From JBEHYA01 sp048498415 (GTDB lineage: Bacteria > Pseudomonadota > Alphaproteobacteria > UBA9219 > RGZA01), in NCBI GenBank assembly GCA_048498415.1, contig JBEHYA010000015.1:1-27610 (forward strand): a stretch of DNA of 27,610 nucleotides. Direction: 5' to 3'. The translations under genes and the position numbers were made by a program. Shown in pieces: positions 1 through 7,411 of the stretch. The notes beneath the pieces were generated by a model. That model saw nothing but the letters and a program-made list of their open reading frames with translations, was not told the DNA's origin and did not search any database. How positions within the stretch are numbered: the first letter of the stretch is position 1; the number at the start of each line of letters is the position of its first letter.

Positions 1-1
1 G

Positions 2-271
2 GTCGTGCATGCCATTCACGCGGTGCGCAAGCAGGCCCGCATCATCGCCCGCGCCCGCGATACCGAACAGGCCCGGCGCATGTACGAGATGGGCGTTTCC
101 GAAGTGATCCTCGAGACCATGGAAGCCAGCCTGCAAATCGCCGAAGCCGCGCTGGTGGGGCTTGGCCAGTCCGCCCCGGAGGTAGGCAAAAGTATTGATT
201 TGCGCCGCGTGGCGACGCGCCGGGTGCTTCTGGAAGCGGCGCAGGAAAGTTTGCTCAAAGACCAGCGTTAA
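2..271 (+). CDS. CPA2-family cation:proton antiporter, C-terminal fragment (KefB type)
   Basis: The reading frame is open at the window edge, so this is only the last ~90 residues of a longer protein. The fragment contains the end of a nucleotide-binding (RCK/TrkA-N-like) domain: a VRKQARIIARARD strand-helix segment, then YEMGVSEVILETMEASLQIAE. This matches the conserved tail of KefB-type potassium/proton antiporters, where the cytoplasmic RCK domain gates K+ efflux from the inner membrane. No membrane segment is visible because the N-terminal part lies outside the window. Its stop codon (269-271) overlaps the stop of the convergent hda gene, and both are read from the palindrome TTAA at 268-271. 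The family call is fairly secure; substrate and exact subfamily cannot be decided from this piece. Confidence 0.75.
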   Translation, partial: VVHAIHAVRKQARIIARARDTEQARRMYEMGVSEVILETMEASLQIAEAALVGLGQSAPEVGKSIDLRRVATRRVLLEAAQESLLKDQR

Positions 272-939
272 TCGAACAGGCTGGCGCTTTTTTCCAGAAT
301 GCTTTTTACAAAAGGAATGGTGACCGCCCGCCGGTCAGCCAGCGAGGCGCTATCAATCGCCCGCACAATTTCCGTAATCACATGCCCGTCGCGCGGCAGG
401 CGGGGAATGAGATAATTCAGAACATCTTCACTGACTTTAAGCTGCCGGTCTTTCAGGTGTTTGAGCAGCAGCGCGGCCACCAGCGTATCATCCGGCGCAT
501 CAATGGTGGCGACCGGCAATGCCAGTAAACGCGAACGCAGATCGGCCAGCTGCAGCGGCCAGTTCAGGGGCGCCGTGGCAGCGGTGATTAAAAGCGGTTT
601 CTTGTGTTCGCGCGCCATATTGAGGAGATGAAAGGCGCTTTTCTGGGTTTCCTCATTCCACGGGGTGCGGTCGGCGTCTTCCCACAGCAGGGCGGGGGCG
701 TTGGCCACCTGTTCCGGCGCGAAGCTTTGCGGGTAGATGAGCGCCGCCTTGTGCCGGCGCTGCCAGATGTAAGCAAGATGCGTCTTGCCCGACCCGCGCG
801 GGCCCAGCAGCAGAATAATGGGCTGCGCGCCCAGCTGCAGCATCTGTGCCGCTGCCGCGTTGCTGGCTGCCGGCATGAAATCGTCTTCCGCAAAGAAAGG
901 CGTAACCGGCAGCGGCATGGGTATCTGCTGCGGGCTCAT
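268..939 (-). CDS. hda: DnaA-related regulatory ATPase (Hda/HdaA)
   Basis: A 223-residue AAA+ protein of the DnaA/Hda type. With the DNA-loaded beta clamp, Hda family members stimulate ATP hydrolysis by DnaA and prevent re-initiation of replication. Visible features: a Walker A motif GPRGSGKT at residues 46-53, a Walker B-like LLWEDAD at about 84-90, and an arginine-containing stretch ADLRSRLLAL typical of AAA+ sensor/arginine regions. The length fits Hda and there is no DNA-binding domain IV, so it is not DnaA itself. Near the N-terminus QIPMPL (residues 5-10) resembles the clamp-binding hexapeptide of Hda (consensus QLxLPL). It is the last gene of the operon DUF2066-perM-hda; its ATG overlaps the perM stop by four bases (ATGA), which suggests translational coupling. 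The ATG at 939 gives the expected N-terminus. Confidence 0.88.
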   Translation of the reverse strand: MSPQQIPMPLPVTPFFAEDDFMPAASNAAAAQMLQLGAQPIILLLGPRGSGKTHLAYIWQRRHKAALIYPQSFAPEQVANAPALLWEDADRTPWNEETQKSAFHLLNMAREHKKPLLITAATAPLNWPLQLADLRSRLLALPVATIDAPDDTLVAALLLKHLKDRQLKVSEDVLNYLIPRLPRDGHVITEIVRAIDSASLADRRAVTIPFVKSILEKSASLFD

Positions 940-2054
940 GGCTTGGCAAGCGGGTGCGGCGGGTCAGTTTTGCCCAGCGCCGGGTTATAAAGCGAGCTGT
1001 TGCGGTATTGTTCAAGCAGCAGGCGCAGCAGAATGGCCACCGTGCCCAGCAGCGGCACGCCAAGAATAATGCCAACAATGCCGAATAACTTGCCGCCCGC
1101 CAGCACCGCGAACATGATCCATACCGGATGCAGGCCCACGCTGCCGCCCACCAGTTTTGGCGTAAGGAAGTACCCTTCCAGAACCTGCGCGCCGCCAAAA
1201 ACGGCAGCCAGCCCCAGGAACTGGCCGGGGGAATCAAACTGCACCGCGCCAATCGCAAAGCTGGTGATGATCCCGCTAAGGGTGCCGACAATCGGAATGA
1301 ACGAAAGCAGCCCGGTGGCAAGGCCAATGATAATGCCATAGGGCAGGCCCGCCAGACTAAGGGCGATACTGTAATAAACCGCCAGCGACAGGCTCACCAT
1401 CGCCTGACCGCGCAGAAAGCCGGAGATCATGCGGTCGATATTTCCCAGCTCCCGGCGGATGGCCACCGCATGCTTCAAGGGCAGCAGGTCATCGATGTGC
1501 CTGACCATATGCGGCCAGTCGCGCATTAAATAGAACGCAACCACCGGCGTGAGCACCAGCACCATGATGATATCAAGAAGCGCCAGGCCCGTGAGCACCA
1601 CGCTGCTTACCATTTTACCGGCAATGCCCAGCGCTTCGGCGCTGTATTGCGTGAAGCTGGCCTGCAGCTTGGCGGCATTCATGCCCAGCCCCTGCAATAC
1701 GCCCGTGATGCGCGGCCATACGTAGGATTGCAGCTTGTCGCCATAACCCGGCAGCGCATCCATCAGCTCCGACAGCTGCTCGCGCACGACGGGATACAGT
1801 AAAATGCTGGCGCCCGCGATCACCGCCAGAAAGGTGAACAGCACGACAAAGGCGGAGAGCCAGCGCGGCCAGTTCAGGCGGCTCATGCGGCTGACCAAGG
1901 GGTCAAGGAAATAGGCAATTGCCATGCCCAGCACGAAGGGCAGCAGCACGCCGGAAAGCAGCCAGGCTAAAACGCATACCACCACAAAGGTGATCAGCCA
2001 GAAACGGAACTGTACCCGGGCTTCGCGCGGATTTTCTTTTTCCTGAAATATCAT
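936..2054 (-). CDS. AI-2E family transporter / PerM-like permease
   Basis: A 372-residue polytopic inner-membrane protein of the AI-2E transporter (PerM, UPF0118) family. It has an N-terminal pair of hydrophobic segments (about residues 17-50), a third near 65-90, a central soluble stretch and a C-terminal cluster of hydrophobic helices. Family signatures include LPFVLGMAIAYFLDPLV near the N-terminus and the glycine/proline-rich LLSFIPIVGTLSGII and GVPLLGTVAILLRLLLEQY at the C-terminal end. Members have been linked to autoinducer-2 export or Na+/H+ antiport; the substrate here is unknown. It overlaps DUF2066 upstream and hda downstream by four bases each (ATGA), so the three genes are almost surely one transcript. 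PerM next to HdaA is, as I recall, a recurring alphaproteobacterial arrangement. Confidence 0.85.
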   Translation of the reverse strand: MIFQEKENPREARVQFRFWLITFVVVCVLAWLLSGVLLPFVLGMAIAYFLDPLVSRMSRLNWPRWLSAFVVLFTFLAVIAGASILLYPVVREQLSELMDALPGYGDKLQSYVWPRITGVLQGLGMNAAKLQASFTQYSAEALGIAGKMVSSVVLTGLALLDIIMVLVLTPVVAFYLMRDWPHMVRHIDDLLPLKHAVAIRRELGNIDRMISGFLRGQAMVSLSLAVYYSIALSLAGLPYGIIIGLATGLLSFIPIVGTLSGIITSFAIGAVQFDSPGQFLGLAAVFGGAQVLEGYFLTPKLVGGSVGLHPVWIMFAVLAGGKLFGIVGIILGVPLLGTVAILLRLLLEQYRNSSLYNPALGKTDPPHPLAKP

Positions 2055-3532
2055 TGGCCGTCCCCGGTATCGTTCTCAAGCGGCGCTTCTTCCACCGGCG
2101 GCGCGACAATCGCCGGCACGGGGCGTGAAATGGTTTGCGGGCCCATCTGGGTCGGCACCAGCACGGCGCCCAGCGGCAGCAGGGTGGGCATCGCGCGCGG
2201 ATCCTGCGGCTGCACCAACTGGTAGCCGTGATCCTTCAATGCCTGATCCAGCTGCAGGCGCGTGCCATCAAAGCCCAGCTGCACAACCGCGCGTTCATGG
2301 GTAAGGCTCACGGGCTCGAAATTGGTGACGCCGGTAATCGATTCCACCACCGCGCTGGCGTTCGACCAGTCGTTATCATGATTGAACGGCACGGTGATGG
2401 TCAGGCGCGTGCTAGAAGGCGTCATCGGCATCGCCCCCGGCATCTGGCCCGCGACGCTGGAAGTAGCGGCGGCCATGCCGTTCTGTACCTCTTCATCACT
2501 GGGGTTCTGCTGGGCCACGGCGGCGGGGGTTGGTTTCGGCAGGCTCCGCATGGCATTGACAACGCTTGCCACGCCGCCCTGCAGCCATTCCATCACGCGC
2601 GCGTTTTTATCGGCGCGCAGCGGCACGGCATAGGTGTTCAGCGCCACCCCGGCAAAATCATAGCGGGTGATCGAGATGAACAGATCATTGCCGGAATTCG
2701 GCACCACGGTGGGGCTTTGCAAAATGGGCACCAGTACCATCTTGGCATGGTAGGCGCCGGCAATCCGTGCAATCGCCGCGCGCGTGCCGGCAAGCGCATC
2801 GCCCACGCCAATCATGCGCACATCTTCCATCGTGCCATCGGCCATGACTAAATCCGCCGCGCCGGAATCCGAAAGATAATTGGCCCACGCCCGCTGCCAT
2901 GAAGTCGGCTGTTCCCACATGATCGCCTGCAAATCGCCGATCTTGAGAACGGGGAGGACGAGCACGGTATCCACCGGCTTGATAGCGGTCAGGTCGCCAT
3001 TCGTATCGGGCCCGGAAATGGATGTGCCATCCGCTGCCATGTTCAGTGAAATGCCGCGGCTGCCCAGAAACGCCTGCGTGGCGCCCGGCCTGAAGTGGAA
3101 GGTGAGGGTTGCAATGTAACGCCCTGAAGACGCACGTTCTTTTTCCACCTCAAAGCTTTTGACCAGATTGCTGATATCAGCATCCGACATTTTGGTGGGG
3201 TCGTATTTGCTTGAAGGCGCGCCCTTGTTAATAAGCATGCCAAGCGCCTTCTTGCCGCCCTCGTTAAACGCCTTATCCCGCGCTTCGGTGGCGCTGGCTT
3301 TAATATCCACATCCACGCCGTTTACTGTATAGGGATCGGCGGGGGCAGCGGGCGTAACCGGGGCAGCCGGCGCAGCGGTGGAAACAGGCGCTGGCGCTGC
3401 AGCCGGCGTGGGCGCCGGCTTTGCCGCAACCGGCGTGGCGCCGGGTTTAGCCACCATATTTTCAGCCCATACGGGCGAAGCCAGTAAAACAAGCGCCAAA
3501 ACAAAAGCAAAAACGGACTGAAAACGCGGCAT
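2051..3532 (-). CDS. DUF2066 domain protein with signal peptide
   Basis: A roughly 493-residue exported protein of unknown function. The ATG at 3532 is preferred over the TTG two codons upstream because it gives a compact signal peptide: MPRF, then a hydrophobic core FVLALVLLASPVWA ending in an AxA-like site before EN. An Ala/Pro-rich low-complexity linker of about 45 residues follows, then the DUF2066 core beginning YTVNGVDVDIKA and continuing EARDKAFNEGGKKAL. The C-terminal half has further folded segments and ends with a Pro/acidic tail. DUF2066 proteins commonly sit beside PerM and Hda, as here, but no biochemical role is established that I can cite. It is the first gene of the operon and diverges from purM across an 83-base gap that must hold both promoters. 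Confidence 0.8.
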   Translation of the reverse strand: MPRFQSVFAFVLALVLLASPVWAENMVAKPGATPVAAKPAPTPAAAPAPVSTAAPAAPVTPAAPADPYTVNGVDVDIKASATEARDKAFNEGGKKALGMLINKGAPSSKYDPTKMSDADISNLVKSFEVEKERASSGRYIATLTFHFRPGATQAFLGSRGISLNMAADGTSISGPDTNGDLTAIKPVDTVLVLPVLKIGDLQAIMWEQPTSWQRAWANYLSDSGAADLVMADGTMEDVRMIGVGDALAGTRAAIARIAGAYHAKMVLVPILQSPTVVPNSGNDLFISITRYDFAGVALNTYAVPLRADKNARVMEWLQGGVASVVNAMRSLPKPTPAAVAQQNPSDEEVQNGMAAATSSVAGQMPGAMPMTPSSTRLTITVPFNHDNDWSNASAVVESITGVTNFEPVSLTHERAVVQLGFDGTRLQLDQALKDHGYQLVQPQDPRAMPTLLPLGAVLVPTQMGPQTISRPVPAIVAPPVEEAPLENDTGDGQ

Positions 3533-3615
3533 TGGCAAAAGCTAAGTGAAAGGTTATTTTGCCGCCATCATACCCCAAGGCCCACTATTTACTAGGTCGT
3601 TTTCAAGGCATTTGC
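3533..3615. promoter_or_regulatory. Divergent intergenic region between the DUF2066 operon and purM
   Basis: These 83 bases separate two divergent operons, so promoters for both should lie here. On the minus strand a TATGAT box (plus coordinates 3567-3572, five of six matches to TATAAT) is a candidate -10 element, but no good -35 partner is visible. On the plus strand no convincing pair is seen. AAGG at 3605-3608 is a weak ribosome binding site for purM. I see no operator or riboswitch. Confidence 0.25.
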
Positions 3616-4692
3616 ATGACACAGACCCCTTTCAAGATTGATGCCTATGCCAAGGCAGGCGTTAATATCGATGCCGGAAACGCGTTAGTCGAACGTTTAA
3701 AGCCCATGGCCAAATCCACGGCGCGCTCAGGCACCACGGCGGCGCTGGGCGGTTTCGGCGCGTTCTTCGATGTGAAAGCGGCGGGGTATAAAGACCCGCT
3801 CATCGTCAGCAGCAATGACGGCGTGGGCACCAAACTTAAAATCGCGATTGAAACCGGCCTGCATGATGGTGTGGGCGTTGATTGCGTTGCCATGTGCGTG
3901 AACGATTTAGTCGTGAGCGGCGCGGAGCCATTATTCTTCCTTGATTACTTCGCCGCCGGCAAACTGGAAGTGGATGTGGCGTCGCGCGTGATTGCAGGCG
4001 TCGCGGAAGGCTGCCGTCAGGCCGGCAGCGCATTAGTGGGTGGCGAGACCGCTGAACTTCCCGGCCTCTATGCCGCGGGTGATTATGATCTCGCTGGTTT
4101 TTCCGTGGGCGCCGTGGAGCGTGATCAGGTCATCACTGGCGAGAAGGTCAGGCCGGGCGATGCCGTCATCGGCATTTTCTCCAGCGGCGTGCACAGCAAC
4201 GGTTATTCGCTGGTGCGCAAAATTGTCGCCGATGGCAAATACAATTACAGCAATCCCGCGCCGTTTGAGCCGGATGTGAGCCTCGCCGAAGCGCTTCTTC
4301 GCCCCACCATTATATATGTGAAGCCGCTGCTCTCGCTGATCAAGAAAATGCCCGTGCATGCCATGGCGCATATCACCGGCGGCGGTTTGCTGGAAAACGT
4401 GCCGCGCGTTATTCCGCAGGGCCTTGGCGTGACGATTGATTGCGCCACGTGGGATTTACCGCCCGTGTTCCGCTGGCTCTCCAAGGAAGGCAATATTCCT
4501 GCCGAAGACATGGTGCGCACGTTCAACTGCGGCATCGGCATGGTCGCGATTGTGCCGTCTAACCAAGCTGTGGCCGCGCGCGATCATTTGCATGCACAAG
4601 GTTTGCAGGCCCGCGTGATTGGCGAAGTGGAAAAGCGGGGCAGCGGCGAAGACGTGATGCGCTTTGAAGCCCTGAACACCCTATGCCCGTAA
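3616..4692 (+). CDS. purM: Phosphoribosylformylglycinamidine cyclo-ligase (AIR synthetase)
   Basis: PurM catalyses ATP-dependent closure of FGAM to 5-aminoimidazole ribonucleotide, the fifth step of purine synthesis, in the cytoplasm. The 358-residue length is normal. Visible family motifs are NDGVGTK at about residues 67-73, CVNDLVVSGAEPLFFLDY, the signature GGETAELPG at about 142-150, the glycine-rich SSGVHSNGYSLVR, and HITGGGLLENVPRV in the C-terminal domain. The reading frame stays open 57 bases further upstream to 3559, but the ATG at 3616 gives the typical N-terminus (MTQTPFKIDAYAKAGV), so I chose it. The 3' end overlaps purN by ten bases, so the two purine genes are probably co-transcribed and translationally coupled. 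Confidence 0.96.
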   Translation: MTQTPFKIDAYAKAGVNIDAGNALVERLKPMAKSTARSGTTAALGGFGAFFDVKAAGYKDPLIVSSNDGVGTKLKIAIETGLHDGVGVDCVAMCVNDLVVSGAEPLFFLDYFAAGKLEVDVASRVIAGVAEGCRQAGSALVGGETAELPGLYAAGDYDLAGFSVGAVERDQVITGEKVRPGDAVIGIFSSGVHSNGYSLVRKIVADGKYNYSNPAPFEPDVSLAEALLRPTIIYVKPLLSLIKKMPVHAMAHITGGGLLENVPRVIPQGLGVTIDCATWDLPPVFRWLSKEGNIPAEDMVRTFNCGIGMVAIVPSNQAVAARDHLHAQGLQARVIGEVEKRGSGEDVMRFEALNTLCP

Positions 4693-5345
4693 AAAAACTA
4701 AAGCTCGGCGTGCAAATATCAGGTCGCGGCAGCAACCTGCAGGCGCTGATTGATGCGTGTGCCAACCCCAACTTTCCGGCGGAGATTGTTTTAGTCGTCT
4801 CCAACGTGGAAGGGGCAGGGGGGCTGGAACGCGCCGAACGTGCTGGCATTCCCACAACCACCATCCCGCACAAAAAATTTCCCAGCCGGCAGGCGTTTGA
4901 AGAAACGCTGGATGAAGCGCACCGGCAGGCCGGCGTAGAGCTTATCTGCAATGCCGGCTTCATGCGCGTGCTGAGCCCTTACTTTGTCGGCCGCTGGCAG
5001 GGCCGCATGATCAATATTCACCCATCGCTGCTGCCCAGCTTCCCCGGCCTTGATACGCATAACCGCGCCATTCAAGCCGGCGTCAAATTCACCGGCTGCT
5101 CCGTGCATTATCTGGAAAACGAAGTGGATGGCGGCGCGATCATTGTGCAGGCCGCCGTGCCGGTGCTCCCCACCGATACCGAAGATACGCTGGCCAAACG
5201 CGTACTTGAACACGAACACCAGATTTATCCCTTGGCCGTAAAGCTGATCGCCGAAGGCAAAGTGGCTTATGAAAACGGCAAAGCCGTGTGGAAAGGCCCG
5301 GAATCCCCCGCGTCGCAAGGCATCTTGAATCCGTCCTTTAAATAA
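4683..5345 (+). CDS. purN: Phosphoribosylglycinamide formyltransferase (GAR transformylase)
   Basis: PurN transfers a formyl group from 10-formyltetrahydrofolate to GAR, the third step of purine synthesis. The 220-residue protein shows the N-terminal phosphate-binding segment SGRGSNLQALID (about 13-24), the catalytic signature INIHPSLLPSFPG with Asn111 and His113, and the partner Asp149 in SVHYLENEVDGG, corresponding to the Asn/His/Asp triad of the E. coli enzyme. The ATG at 4683 lies inside the end of purM, a ten-base overlap. It depends on the folate pool also served by the cyclo-ligase gene at the right end of the window. A palindromic repeat element follows 17 bases after its stop codon. 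Confidence 0.96.
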   Translation: MPVKKLKLGVQISGRGSNLQALIDACANPNFPAEIVLVVSNVEGAGGLERAERAGIPTTTIPHKKFPSRQAFEETLDEAHRQAGVELICNAGFMRVLSPYFVGRWQGRMINIHPSLLPSFPGLDTHNRAIQAGVKFTGCSVHYLENEVDGGAIIVQAAVPVLPTDTEDTLAKRVLEHEHQIYPLAVKLIAEGKVAYENGKAVWKGPESPASQGILNPSFK

Positions 5346-5362
5346 TCGAAACTAGCTTCACA

Positions 5363-5441
5363 TGAACATACCAGCGAAAGCTGGTATCCAGTTTTGTAAA
5401 CGTATGGAAACTGGATCCCGGCTTTCGCCGGGATGTACGTA
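5363..5441. repeat. Paired-hairpin palindromic repeat, copy 1
   Basis: Two short hairpins face each other: ACCAGCGAAAGCTGGT at 5370-5385 and CCCGGCTTTCGCCGGG at 5417-5432. They are separated by an inner inverted repeat (ATCCAGTTT near 5386-5394 against AAACTGGAT near 5408-5416). The flanks also mirror each other (AACATA at left, TGTACGT at right), so the whole element is one long imperfect inverted repeat of about 80 bp. It lies between purN and the COX IV gene and could fold as an RNA structure between the cistrons. Related copies lie at 6591, 21181 and 24532. Confidence 0.85.
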
Positions 5442-5461
5442 TAAGATTTTAGGAGTACCCC

Positions 5462-5611
5462 ATGAGCGCTCATAGCGAACCCACCCCGCAGCAAATTGCG
5501 CCGCTGCTTGAAACCCGCCAATCGACCTGGCGCTGGCTCACCCACATGATCACCTATCATGTGATCGGCATTTTCGCGCTGCTCGCCCTGATGGCGATTT
5601 TTCTGGTCTAA
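5462..5611 (+). CDS. aa3-type cytochrome c oxidase subunit IV (small, bacterial)
   Basis: A 49-residue gene starting at ATG 5462, with a good ribosome binding site AGGAG at 5451-5455. The protein has a polar N-terminus (MSAHSEPTPQQIAPLLE) and one C-terminal membrane helix, about residues 33-49 (VIGIFALLALMAIFLV), preceded by the aromatic patch STWRWLTHMI. Size and topology fit the short subunit IV of alphaproteobacterial aa3 oxidases (COX4_pro_2 type), which packs against the catalytic subunits in the inner membrane. It is not next to other cox genes, which is common for this small subunit. Its TAA is directly followed by the GTG of the ELM1-family gene with no spacer, so translation is probably coupled. 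The family call rests on size, topology and a few residues. Confidence 0.65.
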   Translation: MSAHSEPTPQQIAPLLETRQSTWRWLTHMITYHVIGIFALLALMAIFLV

Positions 5612-6583
5612 GTGAACGCTACGCTTCCCACCTGCTGGGTGATCACCGATGGCACCATCGGCATGGAAACCCAGTGCGTTGGTTTGGCGGAAGCCATGGG
5701 GCTTCAGCCCGTCATCAAGCGCGTGCGGATGCGGAAACTCTGGCGTGCGACCAGCCCCTATCTGAACATCGGAAAAAATATCGCGTTCAGCCGTAAGGGT
5801 GATCAGATGAATGCGCCGTGGCCGGATATCGTGATCGCCAGCGGCCGTGGCAGCGTGCTGGCCTCGTTATACGTCAAACAGCAAAGCGGTGGACGCAGCT
5901 TTAATATTCAAATCCAAAACCCCGCCATGTGGCTGGATAAGTTCGATGCCATCATCGTGCCCGAGCACGATAAAATGAGCGGCCCCAACATTATTTCCAC
6001 CCGCGGAGCGCTGCACCGTGTCTCCGACACCAAATTGCAGGAAGAAGCCGCCAAATGGGCGCCGAAATTCGCGCATCTTAAACGGCCCTATGCGCTTGTG
6101 TCGCTTGGCGGCAGCAACAGCATTTATAAATTCACGCCCGTCGAAGTCATGCAGCTTGCCCCGCAGCTGGAAGCGATTGCCAAGCGGGATGGCTACAGCC
6201 TCCTCATCACGCCCTCCCGCCGCACGGGGGAAGCCAACATGGCACTCCTCAGTGCGCTGCTGCACGATAGCCCTGCCTACATCTGGGATGGCACGGGCGA
6301 TAACCCCTATTACGGCATGCTGGGGCTGGCCGATACCATTATGGTCACCTGCGATTCCGTGAACATGGTTTCCGAGGCGTGCTCCACGGGGAAACCCGTG
6401 CACCTCATCCAGCTGCCGGGCCATTCGGAAAAATTCGGTTTCTTCCACGACAGTTTACTCGCCGACCAGCGCATCCGCATCTTCAACGGCAAGCTGCATA
6501 ACTGGAATTACCCGCGCCTGCTGGAAATGGAACGCATCGCCCAGCTGATGCTGGCGCAATATCAGGCCCGCCGCGCCGCGTAG
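5612..6583 (+). CDS. Mitochondrial fission ELM1 family protein (DUF1022)
   Basis: A 323-residue protein whose sequence matches the ELM1/DUF1022 family, known from a plant protein needed for mitochondrial division and common in alphaproteobacteria. Typical segments are WVITDGTIGMETQCVGLAEA at the N-terminus, DIVIASGRGSVLASLYVK, the IVPEHDKMSGPNI segment, LVSLGGSNSIYKF, and the C-terminal LADTIMVTCDSVNMVSEACSTGKPVHLI. The last resembles the nucleotide-sugar-binding half of GT-B glycosyltransferases, so an envelope sugar-transfer role is possible; this is inference. The start is GTG at 5612, immediately after the stop of the COX IV gene, with no room for its own ribosome binding site outside that gene. 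A palindromic repeat and then a strong hairpin follow it. Confidence 0.85.
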   Translation: MNATLPTCWVITDGTIGMETQCVGLAEAMGLQPVIKRVRMRKLWRATSPYLNIGKNIAFSRKGDQMNAPWPDIVIASGRGSVLASLYVKQQSGGRSFNIQIQNPAMWLDKFDAIIVPEHDKMSGPNIISTRGALHRVSDTKLQEEAAKWAPKFAHLKRPYALVSLGGSNSIYKFTPVEVMQLAPQLEAIAKRDGYSLLITPSRRTGEANMALLSALLHDSPAYIWDGTGDNPYYGMLGLADTIMVTCDSVNMVSEACSTGKPVHLIQLPGHSEKFGFFHDSLLADQRIRIFNGKLHNWNYPRLLEMERIAQLMLAQYQARRAA

Positions 6584-6590
6584 AAAAAAT

Positions 6591-6668
6591 GTACGTACCG
6601 GCGAAAGCCGGTACCCAGTTTTACTGCCTTAAATCAAACTGGATTCCGGCTTCCGCCGGAATGTTCGT
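6591..6668. repeat. Paired-hairpin palindromic repeat, copy 2
   Basis: The left hairpin is TACCGGCGAAAGCCGGTA at about 6596-6613. The right hairpin is TTCCGGCTTCCGCCGGAA at about 6645-6662. Inner arms CCCAGTTTT (6614-6622) and AAACTGGAT (6636-6644) and outer arms ACGTACC / TGTTCGT repeat the design of copy 1. It starts seven bases after the ELM1-family stop codon. The stems differ from copy 1 by paired changes that keep base pairing, which suggests selection for the hairpins or decay of related sequences. Confidence 0.85.
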
Positions 6669-6709
6669 GAAGAATGTGACCTAATAAATAATTCTCACGT
6701 ATCATTAAA

Positions 6710-6740
6710 AAGGCCCATAAAACTGCTATTTATGGGCCTT
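6710..6740. terminator. Intrinsic terminator-like hairpin downstream of the ELM1-family gene
   Basis: A perfect 12-bp stem, AAGGCCCATAAA (6710-6721) with TTTATGGGCCTT (6729-6740), loop of seven bases. On the plus strand the downstream tract is weak, since TTTT occurs only at 6747-6750. A second small hairpin AAGGC-TTTT-GCCTT lies at 6742-6755. It separates the COX IV/ELM1 transcript from the oxygenase-trxB group. On the minus strand the stem would be followed by TTTTAATG, so it might also act in reverse, although no minus-strand gene is near. Confidence 0.65.
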
Positions 6741-6784
6741 AAAGGCTTTTGCCTTAAGCCCTTGTTCGTACTATCTTCCTACCC

Positions 6785-7405
6785 ATGATGCTGAACATTG
6801 CCGCCCTCGCTGATGCCGGTTTGAAAACCGACCCGTTTCCCTATGTGATCGTGCCCGGTTTCGTCGATCCCGGTTCGCTGGCACGCATCGAAAAAGATTT
6901 CCCTGAAATTCCCAATCCTGGAAGCTTCCCCCTTCACACGCTGAATTACAGCGGCGCCTTCAATGAACTGATGAAGGAAATGGAAGGCCGCGACTTCCGC
7001 GATGCGGTTGCCAAAAAATTCAATATCGATCTTTCGGGCCGGCCCACCATGGTTACCGTGCGCGGACAAGCGCGCATGCGCGATGGCCAGATCCACACCG
7101 ACAGCAAGACCAAGCTGGTCACGGTGCTTTTATATATGAACGGCAAATGGGAAAACCCCGGCGGGCGCCTGCGCCTTTTGCGTTCCGCCGATAATCTCAA
7201 CGACGTAGTTGCCGAAGTGCCGCCGGAGCAGGGGACGTTGCTGGTTTTCCTGAATACTCCCAACGCGTGGCACGGCCATGAACCCTTTGAAGGCCAGCGC
7301 CGTTCCATTCAGCTGAACTGGGTGACCGATGCCGGCGTGGTGTGGCGCGAACGCATCCGCCACGGCGTATCGGCCTTTTTTAAACGCTTGAAGCACGCGG
7401 CGTAA
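6785..7405 (+). CDS. 2-oxoglutarate/Fe(II)-dependent oxygenase (prolyl hydroxylase-like)
   Basis: A 206-residue protein with the double-stranded beta-helix metal triad of 2OG/Fe(II) oxygenases. His104 and Asp106 occur in GQIHTDSKTK, a distal His occurs in NAWHGHEPF (His163 or His165), and the 2-oxoglutarate-anchoring Arg follows in QRRSIQLNW (about 172-173). NPGGRLRLLRS between them fits the core strand of the 4-hydroxylase-like subgroup. Such enzymes hydroxylate proteins, amino acids or lipids; the substrate is not evident. The start could be ATG 6785 or the next codon, 6788; neither has a strong ribosome binding site. It is six bases upstream of the 635-residue unknown gene, and with trxB they likely form one transcript, so the unknown protein is a candidate substrate or partner. 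Confidence 0.82.
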   Translation: MMLNIAALADAGLKTDPFPYVIVPGFVDPGSLARIEKDFPEIPNPGSFPLHTLNYSGAFNELMKEMEGRDFRDAVAKKFNIDLSGRPTMVTVRGQARMRDGQIHTDSKTKLVTVLLYMNGKWENPGGRLRLLRSADNLNDVVAEVPPEQGTLLVFLNTPNAWHGHEPFEGQRRSIQLNWVTDAGVVWRERIRHGVSAFFKRLKHAA

Positions 7406-7411
7406 TTCCAG

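Noticed and set aside
3559..3615. 19-residue N-terminal extension of purM
   Set aside because: It falls in the divergent promoter gap, and PurM proteins normally begin near the ATG at 3616, which has a possible ribosome binding site.
5363..6668. Possible CRISPR array from hairpin repeats
   Set aside because: The repeats are paired inverted hairpins set apart by whole genes, not regularly spaced direct repeats, and no cas genes are present.
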